Source of the DNA: Mycobacteriales bacterium
GTDB taxonomy: Bacteria; Actinomycetota; Actinomycetes; JAFAQI01
Assembly (NCBI GenBank): GCA_035504215.1
Contig: DATJSI010000068.1
Span: forward strand, 1-40,431
Reading direction: 5' to 3'
DNA: 40,431 nucleotides
Shown: positions 1 through 8,495 of the stretch, piece by piece
Position numbering within the stretch: position 1 is the first letter of the stretch
Layout of the letters: each line of letters starts with the position of its first letter
Notes under the pieces: generated by a model
Database searches by the model: none
What the model was told of the DNA's origin: nothing
Seen by the model: only the letters and a program-made list of their open reading frames with translations
Position numbers and translations under genes: made by a program

Positions 1-222
1 GATCCCACTGCCGAGCGCCTCTGCGCCATGGACAACGCCCTCGCCCACATCGGCGGCCGCCCCGAGCTCCCCCTCGCCGAACTGCTCGGCGCCTTGGACG
101 AGTCCGCTCTCGTACTCCTCGATCGCGCGTCCCTCGTCGACCGCCGCCTCACCGAACCCCGAGAGGGCGGGTTCGACCTCCCCAAGCCCGATCTCGGTCG
201 GGAACTCGCCCTCGATGCTCAT
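1..222 (-). CDS. Hypothetical acidic Gly/Ala/Glu-rich protein, C-terminus beyond the window
   Basis: The minus-strand frame is open from an ATG at 222-220 to the left edge, giving 74 residues beginning MSIEGEFPTEIGLGEVEPAL. A GGGGGAA ribosome-binding sequence lies about 7 bases upstream. The visible part is strongly acidic, low in complexity and rich in Gly-Ala-Glu, with no membrane segment or signal peptide. I do not recognise a family. The high GC at third codon positions supports real coding on this strand; the overlapping plus-strand frame at 28-228 reads as a shadow. It is divergent from the alcohol dehydrogenase gene. Function unknown. Confidence 0.6.
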   Translation of the reverse strand, partial: MSIEGEFPTEIGLGEVEPALSGFGEAAVDEGRAIEEYESGLVQGAEQFGEGELGAAADVGEGVVHGAEALGSGI

Positions 223-266
223 CGCTGATTCCCCCTTCTCCGCCCCTGAGTGGATGAGTTGGACAA

Positions 267-295
267 ACCGTCGCAGCCTGCTCGCGACCTGTCAA
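267..295 (-). promoter_or_regulatory. Candidate sigma-70 promoter for the leftmost minus-strand gene
   Basis: On the minus strand a perfect -35 box TTGACA (295-290) is followed after 17 bases by GACGGT (272-267), which keeps the A and final T of a TANNNT -10. Predicted transcription starts about 40 bases upstream of the ATG at 222. The -10 is weak, so this is a suggestion only. Confidence 0.35.
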
Positions 296-394
296 CGAGC
301 CGATCGGGTCCCGCCCGCCTACCCCTCGGCCATCAGGATCGCAGCCTCATGACCCGAATCGGGACCAACTCCTCTGGCGGCGGCCGAACGCAAG

Positions 395-413
395 AGCGAG
401 CGTGGAGCTCGCT
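395..413. promoter_or_regulatory. Inverted repeat just upstream of the alcohol dehydrogenase
   Basis: AGCGAGC and GCTCGCT form a 7-bp inverted repeat with a 5-base centre, ending just upstream of the GGAAGAGAGG ribosome-binding region of the alcohol dehydrogenase. It could be an operator or a leader hairpin. No regulator gene adjoins it. Confidence 0.25.
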
Positions 414-436
414 TGACGTAGGAAGAGAGGATCGCC

Positions 437-1447
437 ATGAAGGCCGCCGTCGTCACATCGTTCACCCAGCCGCTCGAGATCCAGGAGCGAGCCGTTCCGG
501 AGCCGGGTCCCGGCCAGGTCCTCGTCCGGATGGAGGCCAGCGGGCTGTGTCACACCGACATCCACGCCGCGCACGGCGACTGGCCGGTCAAACCGACGCC
601 GCCGTTCGTTCCCGGGCATGAGGGCGTTGGGCTGATCGAGGCGGTAGGAGAAGGAGTCGACCCCGCACGGATCGGTCAGCGGGTCGCGATCGCATGGCTC
701 GGCTCGGCCTGTGGCCGCTGCGAGTACTGCATCAACGGGTGGGAGACCCTCTGCGAGCACCAGACCAACAGCGGGTACTCCGTCGACGGTTGCTACGCGG
801 AGTACGCCGTTGCGGCCGCGGACTATGTCGTGCCGGTGCCCGACGCGGTGTCCTCGTTCGACGCCGCCCCGCTCACCTGCGCCGGCGTGACGACGTACAA
901 GGCGGTCAAGGTCTCGGCAGCACGGTCCTCCGACCTGGTCGCGGTCTTCGGGATCGGTGGCCTCGGCCACCTCGCCCAGCAGTACGCGCAGATCGCGGGC
1001 GCGAGGGTCGTGGCGGTCGACATCGAGGAGAGCAAGCTGGCGCTCGCCCGAGAGCTCGGCGCCGCCTACACCGTCAACGCAGCCAACGAGGACCCGGTCG
1101 CGGCCATCCAGGCGCTCGGCGGTGCCGACGCTGCCATCGCGCTCGCCGTGTCGCCGGCATCGATGCGACAGGCCTTCGACTCGCTCAAGCGTGGCGGCCG
1201 GCTCGTCCTCGTCGCGCTTCCGCACGACAACGAGCTGGCGCTGCCGATCTTCGAGACGGTGCTGAAGGGCATCTCCGTCATCGGCTCGATCGTGGGCACG
1301 CGAACCGACCTCGCGGAGGTCTTCGAGCTGCACGCGGCCGGCAAGACGCGGATCGTCGCCGAGGAACGCAAGCTCGACGACGTCAACGCCTGCTTCGACG
1401 AGGTGCTGAGCGGGCGGGTTCCGGCGCGACTGGTGTTCCAGTTCTGA
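437..1447 (+). CDS. Zinc-dependent alcohol dehydrogenase (AdhP/AdhA type)
   Basis: This 336-residue medium-chain dehydrogenase would oxidise primary alcohols to aldehydes, or the reverse, with NAD(P) in the cytoplasm. Catalytic zinc ligands are visible at C38 (GLCHTDIH) and H61-E62 (GHEGVG). The structural zinc site is C92, C95, C98 and C106 (CGRCEYCINGWETLC). A Rossmann glycine motif GIGGLG lies near residue 172. Length and motif order match the AdhP-type family (about 340 residues). The ATG is preceded by GGAAGAGAGG. The gene stands alone, divergent from the acidic protein and convergent with the HTTM gene. The substrate cannot be read from sequence, and the NAD versus NADP preference was not assessed. 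Confidence 0.93.
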   Translation: MKAAVVTSFTQPLEIQERAVPEPGPGQVLVRMEASGLCHTDIHAAHGDWPVKPTPPFVPGHEGVGLIEAVGEGVDPARIGQRVAIAWLGSACGRCEYCINGWETLCEHQTNSGYSVDGCYAEYAVAAADYVVPVPDAVSSFDAAPLTCAGVTTYKAVKVSAARSSDLVAVFGIGGLGHLAQQYAQIAGARVVAVDIEESKLALARELGAAYTVNAANEDPVAAIQALGGADAAIALAVSPASMRQAFDSLKRGGRLVLVALPHDNELALPIFETVLKGISVIGSIVGTRTDLAEVFELHAAGKTRIVAEERKLDDVNACFDEVLSGRVPARLVFQF

Positions 1448-1464
1448 CCTGAACACGTGGTCGA

Positions 1465-1482
1465 GCGCGCCGTTCGGCGCGC
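1465..1482. terminator. Bidirectional hairpin terminator
   Basis: GCGCGCCG, TT, CGGCGCGC is a perfect 8-bp inverted repeat between two convergent genes, 18 bases past the alcohol dehydrogenase stop and 2 bases past the HTTM stop. It has no T-tract, as is common for actinobacterial terminators. Confidence 0.6.
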
Positions 1483-1484
1483 AG

Positions 1485-2384
1485 CTACGCCGGATCGGGT
1501 TGGGCGAGCGCGCGGCCACCCAGCCGCGCGCGCACCCAACCCGGCACCTCGCCGAGTCGTTCCAGTGGCAGGAACGCGCCGATGCACAGCACGTGCGGCA
1601 GGAAGCTGATCGTGATCGTGGCTTCGGACATGAGATGAAACGCAAGCATTGCCGCGACCGCGAGGTAGACCCCTCGCCCGCGTAGGAAGAGCACGACCGG
1701 CGAGACCAGCTCGCCGCAGAGGATGCCCCACTGCGCGACGTGCAGCAGCTGGGGCGCCTTCAGCAGCGGCGTGCCGAGCGCGGTGCCGCGACGCAGGATG
1801 GCCCAGGTGAGGACGGCGCCGTTGGCCCAGTCGAACCCGCCATAACGAAACTTGGCCCACGGCGCGAGCGCGTAGGTCGCGACCACCGCGACCTGGATGC
1901 AGCGCAACGCCCACCCGGCGCGCTCGGACCTGGCCCGGTCACCGCGTCGGGCCGGCCCAACCGTCGGCAGCACCGCGAGCGCAACGAGGAACGCGAACCG
2001 ATCGTGCGGCACATAGCCGTATGAGTCGCCCATCAGCAGCCAGTCGAAGTACAGCGCGAACGTGAGCCAGCCGAGCAGGCGCGGCGCCCGGCCGGTTGCA
2101 GCGAGCGTCGCGCAGCACGGCACGGCGATCTGGACGGCGAGCGCCAGTGCATGGGTCGGGGTCGGCAGGTGCAGGAACCGCTCGACGGCAACCGGCTTGT
2201 AGGCACTCGAGACGTCGGCGCGTTCGGTGACTTGCGGCGAGTAGACGAAGACGTCGAACCAGGAGAACAGGTAGACGATGACGCGAAGGGCGGCCACCCG
2301 GCCGAGCGGCAGCGGGGTGAACCACCACCCCTCGATCGCCGCAGCGGCGCGGCGGACACGAACATTGCTCACGACGCGCGCCAT
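1485..2384 (-). CDS. HTTM-domain multipass membrane protein
   Basis: The protein has about 299 residues and several hydrophobic helices. The early region (WWFTPLPLGRVAALRVIVYL), the aromatic YGYVPHDRFAFLVALAVL stretch and the LAPWAKFRYGGFDWANG segment resemble the HTTM (horizontally transferred transmembrane, vitamin K gamma-carboxylase-like) family. Most bacterial HTTM proteins lack a proven reaction, so no activity is assigned. The start is uncertain: the ATG at 2384 overlaps the upstream gene by 16 bases, while a GTG at 2372 makes a GTGA overlap with the upstream stop and has GGTGAG about 12 bases before it. It is translationally coupled to the gene at 2369-2866 and the two proteins probably act together in the membrane. 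Confidence 0.8.
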   Translation of the reverse strand: MARVVSNVRVRRAAAAIEGWWFTPLPLGRVAALRVIVYLFSWFDVFVYSPQVTERADVSSAYKPVAVERFLHLPTPTHALALAVQIAVPCCATLAATGRAPRLLGWLTFALYFDWLLMGDSYGYVPHDRFAFLVALAVLPTVGPARRGDRARSERAGWALRCIQVAVVATYALAPWAKFRYGGFDWANGAVLTWAILRRGTALGTPLLKAPQLLHVAQWGILCGELVSPVVLFLRGRGVYLAVAAMLAFHLMSEATITISFLPHVLCIGAFLPLERLGEVPGWVRARLGGRALAQPDPA

Positions 2385-2866
2385 CTCACCAGCGTGACGT
2401 CGGTCTTGCCGGCCACCGCGCGGTCGTGCAGCTGCCACCTGGTCTGCTCGATCCACAGCGCGATGTACGGCGACGCCGCCGGGTGCCGCTGGTGGTAGGC
2501 CTGCGCGAGCGCACCCAGCCGGGCCGGATCCGCCTCGTAGGCGCCGAGCTCGCCCTCGATGTCACCGCGCGCGAGCCCGATGTCGCTCTGCGTGACGACC
2601 ACGTCCCGGCCCGCGGCCGTGCGTGCCATCAGAAGGTTCGACGTGATCACGCCGTCCGGCGGGTAGTAGCCGGCGTACATGCGAAACGGGCCGAACGGAA
2701 ACATGTCATCGGTGCCCGCGACCGATCCGTACAGCAACAGCCCGAGCGCCACGACGACCAGGACCATGCGGGTCAGCCGCCCGCGTGAGTCGACGGTCGT
2801 GGGATCACAACCGGTGCCGGCGACCGAACGCCCGGCCGCGTTCGCGGTGTCGGCGACCACGCGCAC
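2369..2866 (-). CDS. Small membrane-anchored protein, partner of the HTTM protein
   Basis: This protein of 165 residues has one clear membrane segment near residues 34-52 (MVLVVVALGLLLYGSVAGT). A probable extracytoplasmic region of about 110 residues follows, including FPFGPFRMYAGYYPPDG and the repeated-Tyr stretch AYHQRHPAASPYIALW. The GTG at 2866 gives an N-terminal extension without a convincing ribosome-binding site; an internal ATG at 2767, right before the membrane segment, is an alternative. Its stop overlaps the start region of the HTTM gene, indicating one operon. The family is not recognised; a membrane-anchored accessory of the HTTM protein is an inference from the overlap. Confidence 0.68.
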   Translation of the reverse strand: MRVVADTANAAGRSVAGTGCDPTTVDSRGRLTRMVLVVVALGLLLYGSVAGTDDMFPFGPFRMYAGYYPPDGVITSNLLMARTAAGRDVVVTQSDIGLARGDIEGELGAYEADPARLGALAQAYHQRHPAASPYIALWIEQTRWQLHDRAVAGKTDVTLVRWRAS

Positions 2867-3000
2867 AACCTACGCCGCAGGAAGCACCCCCGCCGTCAGG
2901 TCGCAGCCAGCGCACCAGCGGGAGCCGGCCCACCCGCCCGCTGGACCGGCAGCAGCCCGCCACGGCGGCGAAGCCGCCCGCGATCTGGTGGGATCGGGTC

Positions 3001-3813
3001 ATGACAGCTTCCGGACCGGACCCGCTCGCGGAGGGCTATCCGACGTCGCTCGGCATCTCGACCCCGACGGCCATCCGACTGCTCAACCAGGACCTGGCCG
3101 AGGAGCTGATGGGACGGGTCGGCTTCGGTGCGCTCGCCTTCTGGCTGCTCGCCCGGCGCCGGCCCACACCGTCCGAGGTGCGGGTCTTCGAAGCCGTGCT
3201 CGTCGCGCTCGCCGACCACGGGTTCACGCCCACCGCGATCGCGGCGCGGATGACCTACCTCAGCGCACCGGACGCGCTGCAGGGCGCGGTCGCCGCCGGG
3301 CTGCTCGGCGGCGGCGCCCGCTACCTCGGCGTCACTGAGGACGCGGCTCGCTTCCTGGCCGACGCGATCGGGCCGAGCGACTCCCTGCCCGACGATGCGG
3401 CCGGCTGGGACGCGCTGGCCCGTGACGTCCTCGGCGCCGGTCGCGCCGCGGGCGGGTACGTGCCGGGTCTCGGTCACCCGGTGCACAAGACGGTCGACCC
3501 ACGCACGCCGCGGTTGATCGCCATCGCCCGCGAGGAGTCGACGTACGGCCCACATCTGGCGCTGTTCGAGGCGATCGGACGCATCCATCCCGAGGTCCTC
3601 GGCCGCACGCTCCCGCTGAACGGCGCCGGCGTGTGCGGAGCCGCGCTCGCCGACCTCGGGCTCCCGGTCGATCTGCTGCGCGGCGTGGCGCTGCTGGCCA
3701 GGACCGCCGGGCTGCTCGGTCAGCTCGCCGAGGAGCGGGCTCGGCCGGTGGCCGGGCAGATGTACGCCGAGATCGATGGCCGCGCCCGCGAGGTCCCACT
3801 CGACCCTCGCTAG
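3001..3813 (+). CDS. Citryl-CoA lyase / citrate synthase-like protein
   Basis: The 270-residue protein resembles the short citrate synthase-fold proteins annotated as citryl-CoA lyase, which cleave citryl-CoA to acetyl-CoA and oxaloacetate. GLGHPVHK (His at 159 and 162) matches the His320 region of citrate synthase. LQGAVAAGLLGGG occupies the place where citrate synthase has PLHGGAN, so the His274 equivalent reads as Gln. YAEIDGRAREVPLD fits the catalytic Asp region near the C-terminus. The frame is open from 2785, but the ATG at 3001 follows GGTGGGATCGGGTC and gives the family-like start. The reading is for a stand-alone small protein without a CoA-ligase partner in the window; the physiological reaction is uncertain. 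Confidence 0.75.
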   Translation: MTASGPDPLAEGYPTSLGISTPTAIRLLNQDLAEELMGRVGFGALAFWLLARRRPTPSEVRVFEAVLVALADHGFTPTAIAARMTYLSAPDALQGAVAAGLLGGGARYLGVTEDAARFLADAIGPSDSLPDDAAGWDALARDVLGAGRAAGGYVPGLGHPVHKTVDPRTPRLIAIAREESTYGPHLALFEAIGRIHPEVLGRTLPLNGAGVCGAALADLGLPVDLLRGVALLARTAGLLGQLAEERARPVAGQMYAEIDGRAREVPLDPR

Positions 3814-4021
3814 CGCGGCTCGCCGCAATCCGCCGCAATCCGGGCACCGGATCGCGCCCGACGCCGTTTTGCGCGCTTCGCCGCATATCCGAGGCGTCGC
3901 CTCACACGGACGGCGCAGTAAGTGTTGGTGCATTTGGGCGAGGCCGTTGGTCATCCTCGGCCGAACACGGAGGACGACGCGGGGCCGATGGAGGAGGAGG
4001 GACTGGGAGAGGGGGTTCTTG

Positions 4022-6277
4022 GTGGCGCGTATCCAGCGCAGCCACGTGGTGACGACCGTCGCCATGGTGGCGCTCGCCGCCTTCGTGATCTCCACCATTC
4101 CCGGCGTACGACCGCACCCGGGCTACAACCTCTACCTCGACGGCTTCCTGAACAACTTCGTCTACGCCATGTCCGCGGCGGTCTGCTATGAGCGGGCGCG
4201 AAAAGCGACGACGTTTCGGCCGAGCTGGTTCATTCTCACGATCGGCCTCGCGCTCTACGGCGGCGGGAACATCTACTGGACGATCTTCATCCGGCCGCTG
4301 AACCCTGAACCTTTCCCCTCACTCGCCGATGCGCTGTTCCTCAGCTTCATCCCCTGCGCGTTCATCGCGCTCGTGCTCATGGTCCGGGAGCACTTCAAGC
4401 GCTTCAGCCTCAGCCTCTGGCTCGATGGAATCGTCGGAGGCCTAGCCGCGACGGCAGGCGCCGCGGCCGCCATTCTCGGCCCGGTGCTGTCGACCACCAC
4501 CGGCAGCACCGCGGCCGTCATCACCACGACCGCCTATCCGCTCCTCGACCTCGTGCTGTTACTGACGCTGGTCGCGACGCTCTCGCTGTACCACTGGCGC
4601 CCGCCGGTCGGCATGTGGCTCCTGGCCTGCGGCCTGCTCTGCTTTCTCGTGGCGGACGGCGTCTACACCGTCCTGACCGCGCACAACTCGTACCAGCCGG
4701 GCGGCCTCAACGACGCCCTGTGGGTGACCGGAACGATGATCATGGCGATGGCGCCCGGCTGGCCGGACCGACTCGCGGGTCTTCGCTTGTCCGGCTGGTC
4801 GTTGCTCGCCGTACCCGTCGTGTCGACTCTCACCGCGCTCGCCCTGCTGGTGTACGGCAAGATCCACCCGGTCGCCGTCGGCCTCGCGGCCGCCACGATC
4901 GTCGTCGCGCTGGTCCGGCTGCTCGTCACCTTCAAGGAAGCGTCCAACCTCGCGGACAGCCATCAGCTCGCCTTGACCGACGACCTCACCGAGCTCGGCA
5001 ACCGGCGCGCGCTTTACATCCGCTCGGAGCAGGTGCTCTGCGAGCCGGACGTGCAAGCCGCGTTGTTGCTCCTCGACCTCGACCGGTTCAAGGAGGTCAA
5101 CGACAGCCTCGGCCACCACGCCGGCGACGAGCTGCTGCGGCTGGTCGCGCGCCGCATCACCGACACCGTGCCCGCCAGCGACTCGCTCATGGTTCGCCTC
5201 GGCGGCGACGAGTTCGCCGTCTTCCTGCTGCACGCCGACCAGACCCTCGCCGAGCGAGTGGCACTCGACATCCGCGAGGCACTGTCAATGCCGTTCGGGC
5301 TCGAGGACGTGTGCGTGCGGATGACGGGCAGCATCGGCGTCGCGATCGCACCCGACCACGGCCTCGAGATGTCCTCGCTGCTTCGGCACGCCGACATCGC
5401 GATGTACCGCGCGAAGTCGCAGCGCACCGGCTACAGCGTCTTCTCGCGGACCGGCGACGACGTCGACGGGCGCGACCGGCTCCACCTCATCGACGATCTG
5501 CGTACGGCGATCGTCGACCGCCAGCTGACCATGCACTACCAGCCGAAGGTAGACGCCAGCAGCTTCCGCGTTCTGTCGGTCGAGGCGTTGGTGCGCTGGA
5601 ACCACCCGACCAAGGGGCTGCTGCTGCCGGCGTCGTTCCTGCCGCTGGTCGAGGACTCCGGCCTGATGCACGAGATGACGGTCGCGGTGCTCGAGCAGTC
5701 CCTCGACCAGGTCCAGTCGTGGGTGGCCAACGGCACCAACCTGCCGGTCGCGGTCAACCTGTCCCCGTCCTCGCTGGTCGACATCGAGCTGCCGCAGCGG
5801 CTCGAGCGCATGCTGGTGGAACGCGGTCTCGACTCCTCCTTGCTGATCCTCGAGATCACCGAAGACGTGATCATGAGCGACCGCGACCGTGCGCGGCACA
5901 TCCTCGACGAGCTGCGCCGGATCGGCATCCAGGTCGCCGTCGACGACTTCGGAACCGGCTACTCCTCGCTCGCCTACCTGCGCGAGCTCCCGATCGATGA
6001 GCTCAAGCTCGATCGGTCGTTCATCGCGACGATGGGCGCCGACGAGCGATCGCTCGCCATCGTCCAGTCCGCGATCGACCTCGCTCACTCCCTCGGTCTG
6101 CGCATGGTGGCCGAAGGGGTCGAGGACGAGATCACCGCACGCCGGCTCTGCGACGCCGGGTGCGACGAGGCTCAGGGCTTCTATTTCAGCCAGGCACTGC
6201 CGGTCGCCGAGTTCGAGGCGTGGCTGTGCACCTACGAGGCCACTCTCGACACCGCCGACCTGAAAGTAGGGGCATAG
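4022..6277 (+). CDS. Membrane GGDEF-EAL c-di-GMP turnover protein
   Basis: This protein of about 751 residues begins with eight or so hydrophobic helices over roughly 300 residues, a MASE-like sensor of unknown ligand. A GGDEF domain follows with LTDDLTELGNRR and an intact RLGGDEF (GGDEF at 394-398), and then an EAL domain (EALVRW, EAL at 521-523). The EAL catalytic set looks complete: NLSP, EITED, DDFGTGYSS, LKLDRSF and AEGVED. The product-inhibition RxxD site is absent (ASDS aligns there). Both synthesis and hydrolysis of c-di-GMP are therefore possible. The start is chosen at GTG 4022 (TTG 4019 also possible) because GAGAGGGGG lies just upstream; the longer open frame from 3776 overlaps the previous gene. 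The acyltransferase gene begins 3 bases after the stop. Confidence 0.9.
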   Translation: MARIQRSHVVTTVAMVALAAFVISTIPGVRPHPGYNLYLDGFLNNFVYAMSAAVCYERARKATTFRPSWFILTIGLALYGGGNIYWTIFIRPLNPEPFPSLADALFLSFIPCAFIALVLMVREHFKRFSLSLWLDGIVGGLAATAGAAAAILGPVLSTTTGSTAAVITTTAYPLLDLVLLLTLVATLSLYHWRPPVGMWLLACGLLCFLVADGVYTVLTAHNSYQPGGLNDALWVTGTMIMAMAPGWPDRLAGLRLSGWSLLAVPVVSTLTALALLVYGKIHPVAVGLAAATIVVALVRLLVTFKEASNLADSHQLALTDDLTELGNRRALYIRSEQVLCEPDVQAALLLLDLDRFKEVNDSLGHHAGDELLRLVARRITDTVPASDSLMVRLGGDEFAVFLLHADQTLAERVALDIREALSMPFGLEDVCVRMTGSIGVAIAPDHGLEMSSLLRHADIAMYRAKSQRTGYSVFSRTGDDVDGRDRLHLIDDLRTAIVDRQLTMHYQPKVDASSFRVLSVEALVRWNHPTKGLLLPASFLPLVEDSGLMHEMTVAVLEQSLDQVQSWVANGTNLPVAVNLSPSSLVDIELPQRLERMLVERGLDSSLLILEITEDVIMSDRDRARHILDELRRIGIQVAVDDFGTGYSSLAYLRELPIDELKLDRSFIATMGADERSLAIVQSAIDLAHSLGLRMVAEGVEDEITARRLCDAGCDEAQGFYFSQALPVAEFEAWLCTYEATLDTADLKVGA

Positions 6278-6280
6278 CCC

Positions 6281-7300
6281 ATGACCGCACCTGGACGCAG
6301 CCTGCATGCTGCGCCCGTCCTCCAGCGTCACGTGAAGTACGGCGTGACGACGGTCGTCGCCGAGGCGTCTCGGCTGGCCATCCTCGCGGAGAGCGTTCCC
6401 GGCACGCCGGTCACCGCCCGCTGGCCCTGGCTGGCCGCGAGCGTGGTCAAGCCGGCGGCCGACGAGCAGCCGTGGATGGTCGGTGTGACGGCGGGCGACC
6501 GGCTGGTGGCGGCGGCGGTCCTGCTCGACGTACCCGGCACCCTGTGCCGGACCACGCTTGCCGGCACCGCTGAAGGGCATCGCGGTGCGCTGCTCGCGGT
6601 CGATGAGACGGCCGCCACCGAGCTCGGGATCGCGCTCGCCGATGCACTGCTCGGAGCCCCTCGGGACTTCACCCTCGGACCGGTTGGGCAGAGCCCGGCT
6701 CTCGCATCCCTCCTGCGCGAGCTGCCGATCGGGCTGACCATCGAGCACCAGCCCGTGCCCGTGGTCAGTGCCGGGCATCCGAACGGCATCGGAATGAGCC
6801 ACGGCGTCGAGCGAACGCTGCGCAAGGCGCGCAACCGCATGAAGGCCGACGGGCTCGAATGGGCGATCGACGTGACCGGTGAAGGCCCGGAGATCACCAC
6901 CGCGCTCCCGCTGCTCGAAAGTATCTGCCGCGACCGCGACCACGCCGGCGGCCGGTTGAGCCCGCTCGACCAGCCCGACCGGCGCCGGCTCTGGCACCGG
7001 CGCGTACTTGCGCTCGCGGCCAGCGGCCGGCTGCGGCTGGCCACCCTGCGCCTCGACGGCCAGCTGGCCGCCTACGTGCTCGGGATCGAGGACGGCCGGT
7101 CGTACCGCGTGCTCGAAGGGCGCTACGTGGACCGGTGGGCGCGCTACTCCCCCGGCCGGGTGCTCGAGGCGGCGATGCTCGAACGCGCGCTGGAGGGTGC
7201 CAGCTTCGATGTCTTCGACTGGATGACGGCGGTCGCCCCGGAGACGTTGCTCGCCGCGAACGACCTCGACCCGCTGGTCGTTGTTCGCGGCCGGATCTGA
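6281..7300 (+). CDS. GNAT/BioF2-type acyltransferase-like protein
   Basis: The 339-residue soluble protein has the two-lobed look of the BioF2-like/CelD family of GNAT acyltransferases (Acetyltransf_6). The C-terminal half contains RKARNRMKADGLEW, the acceptor-site region LARLRLDGQLAAYVLGIEDG-like strand-turn pattern near residues 250-275, and a final DWMTAVAPETLL segment. No membrane segment is seen. It starts 3 bases after the GGDEF-EAL stop, so the two are almost certainly cotranscribed and probably translationally coupled. The family is often linked to polysaccharide or cell-envelope modification, so an envelope process controlled by c-di-GMP is a reasonable inference. Substrate unknown. 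Confidence 0.72.
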   Translation: MTAPGRSLHAAPVLQRHVKYGVTTVVAEASRLAILAESVPGTPVTARWPWLAASVVKPAADEQPWMVGVTAGDRLVAAAVLLDVPGTLCRTTLAGTAEGHRGALLAVDETAATELGIALADALLGAPRDFTLGPVGQSPALASLLRELPIGLTIEHQPVPVVSAGHPNGIGMSHGVERTLRKARNRMKADGLEWAIDVTGEGPEITTALPLLESICRDRDHAGGRLSPLDQPDRRRLWHRRVLALAASGRLRLATLRLDGQLAAYVLGIEDGRSYRVLEGRYVDRWARYSPGRVLEAAMLERALEGASFDVFDWMTAVAPETLLAANDLDPLVVVRGRI

Positions 7301-7321
7301 CCTGCGTCCGCGCCGACCGGC

Positions 7322-7339
7322 CGGCCCGCTGACCGGCGG
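7322..7339 (+). terminator. Hairpin after the GGDEF-EAL / acyltransferase operon
   Basis: GCCCGC, a 6-base loop and GCGGGC form a short stem 22 bases after the acyltransferase stop. There is no T-tract. The following 85 bases up to the propeller gene contain another weak GC-rich inverted repeat and presumably its promoter, which I cannot pin down. Confidence 0.35.
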
Positions 7340-7424
7340 GCATCACCCGCGCGGCGGCTCACCAGGTGCTCCGCGCCGCCGTACCGTGATCTGACCGGTC
7401 ACGACACACCGACGGGGTGGGCAG

Positions 7425-8495
7425 ATGAGTCGATCGCGAAAGCCCGGTCGTACGGCGGCGGCCCGAGCAGCGAGGCTGCTGGGCCTGGCCACGTTGGCGG
7501 CCTCGACCTCGGCGGCGGTCAGCGCGAGCGACGCCGTCGGCGCCGCCCCGAGCTACCACTTCGACCGGCCGGCGGCGATCGCCGCGGCCGGCGGCCGGCT
7601 CTGGATCGCCAACCGGGACGGCAACTCGGTCACGATGGCCGGTGCCGGCGGAGCGCCGCTCGGTGTCCTCGCCGCGGCGAAGTACCGGTTCGGCCGGCCG
7701 GACGCGATCGCCGCGGCCGGCGGCCGGGTCTGGGTGTTGAGCCGGGCCGGCCGGGTCACCGAGCTCCGTGCGAGCAACGGCGCGCTGGTCCGCGTGGTGC
7801 GCGGCTCCAGATACCGGCTGCACGACCCGGTCGCGATCACCGTGGCGGGCGCCGATGTCGTCGTCGCCAGCCGGTCCAGCAACACGGTCACCGTGATCGA
7901 CGCCGCGACCGGCGATCTCGTGCGCGTGGTCTCGAACCACACCGCGTCGGGCTTGCGGCTCGACCACCCGATCGCGCTGGCGGTTCACGCCGGCACGGTG
8001 TGGGTCGCCAACCAGGGCGGGTCGGTGAGCGCGTTCCGGCTGGCCACTGGGACCTTCGTGCGGCGGGTCGCCGCGAAGGCCGACGGCTTCGCGACACCGG
8101 CCGGGATCGCGTATGCCGGCGGCCGGATCTGGGTGTCGGACCAGGCCAGCAACGCCGTGACCGAGCTGCGGACGGACGGGAAGCTCGTGCAGGTGATCAC
8201 GAACTCCAGCAACAACGCGAACTACGGCTTCGACGGCCCGACCGTAGTGGCCGGGCACGGCAAGCAGGTCTTCGTGGTCAGCCCGCCGGGGTCGAGCCCG
8301 ATGGTGACCAAGGTCGAGACCAAGACAGCCGACGGCGACTGGTACGAGTGCAATACGAACAAGCCGAACCCGCACTTCGCCAACCCGACCGGCCTGGCGT
8401 TCCTCGGCACGCACATCTGGGTCGTGAGCCCGGCGAACAACTCCCTCGCCGAGCTGCACTACTCGACCGGCGCCCTGATCAAGCGCTTCGTCTGA
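7425..8495 (+). CDS. Secreted YVTN/NHL-type beta-propeller protein
   Basis: The 356-residue protein starts with a basic N-terminus (MSRSRKPGRTAAARAARLLG) and a hydrophobic signal ending near residue 40. It then carries about six repeats of roughly 45 residues with the pattern (hydrophobic)-AIAAAGGRLWIANRDGNSVT, seen again as AIAAAGGRVWVLSRAGRVTEL, AVHAGTVWVANQGGSVSAF and AYAGGRIWVSDQASNAVTEL. Such repeats form a beta-propeller (YVTN/NHL class), usually a binding or scaffold module outside the cell. No catalytic signature is visible. GGGGTGGG lies just before the ATG. Its stop codon abuts the stop of the convergent phosphoesterase gene with no spacer. Ligand unknown. Confidence 0.82.
   Translation: MSRSRKPGRTAAARAARLLGLATLAASTSAAVSASDAVGAAPSYHFDRPAAIAAAGGRLWIANRDGNSVTMAGAGGAPLGVLAAAKYRFGRPDAIAAAGGRVWVLSRAGRVTELRASNGALVRVVRGSRYRLHDPVAITVAGADVVVASRSSNTVTVIDAATGDLVRVVSNHTASGLRLDHPIALAVHAGTVWVANQGGSVSAFRLATGTFVRRVAAKADGFATPAGIAYAGGRIWVSDQASNAVTELRTDGKLVQVITNSSNNANYGFDGPTVVAGHGKQVFVVSPPGSSPMVTKVETKTADGDWYECNTNKPNPHFANPTGLAFLGTHIWVVSPANNSLAELHYSTGALIKRFV

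Noticed and set aside
347-1645. Long open frame on the minus strand opposite the alcohol dehydrogenase
   Set aside because: It lies antisense to a clear enzyme, is Arg/Gly/Asp-rich with no fold or motif, and is explained by the high GC.
2785-3000. N-terminal extension of the citryl-CoA lyase-like protein
   Set aside because: The extension is Arg/Pro-rich, overlaps the divergent gene and lies before a good ribosome-binding site at ATG 3001.
3814-4021. Extra small gene in the 208-base gap before the GGDEF-EAL gene
   Set aside because: No frame has a ribosome-binding site and coding bias. The gap shows a short CCGCAATCCG direct repeat but no clear promoter.
5285-6997. 570-codon minus-strand frame over the EAL and acyltransferase genes
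   Set aside because: It crosses two genes on the opposite strand and has shadow composition.
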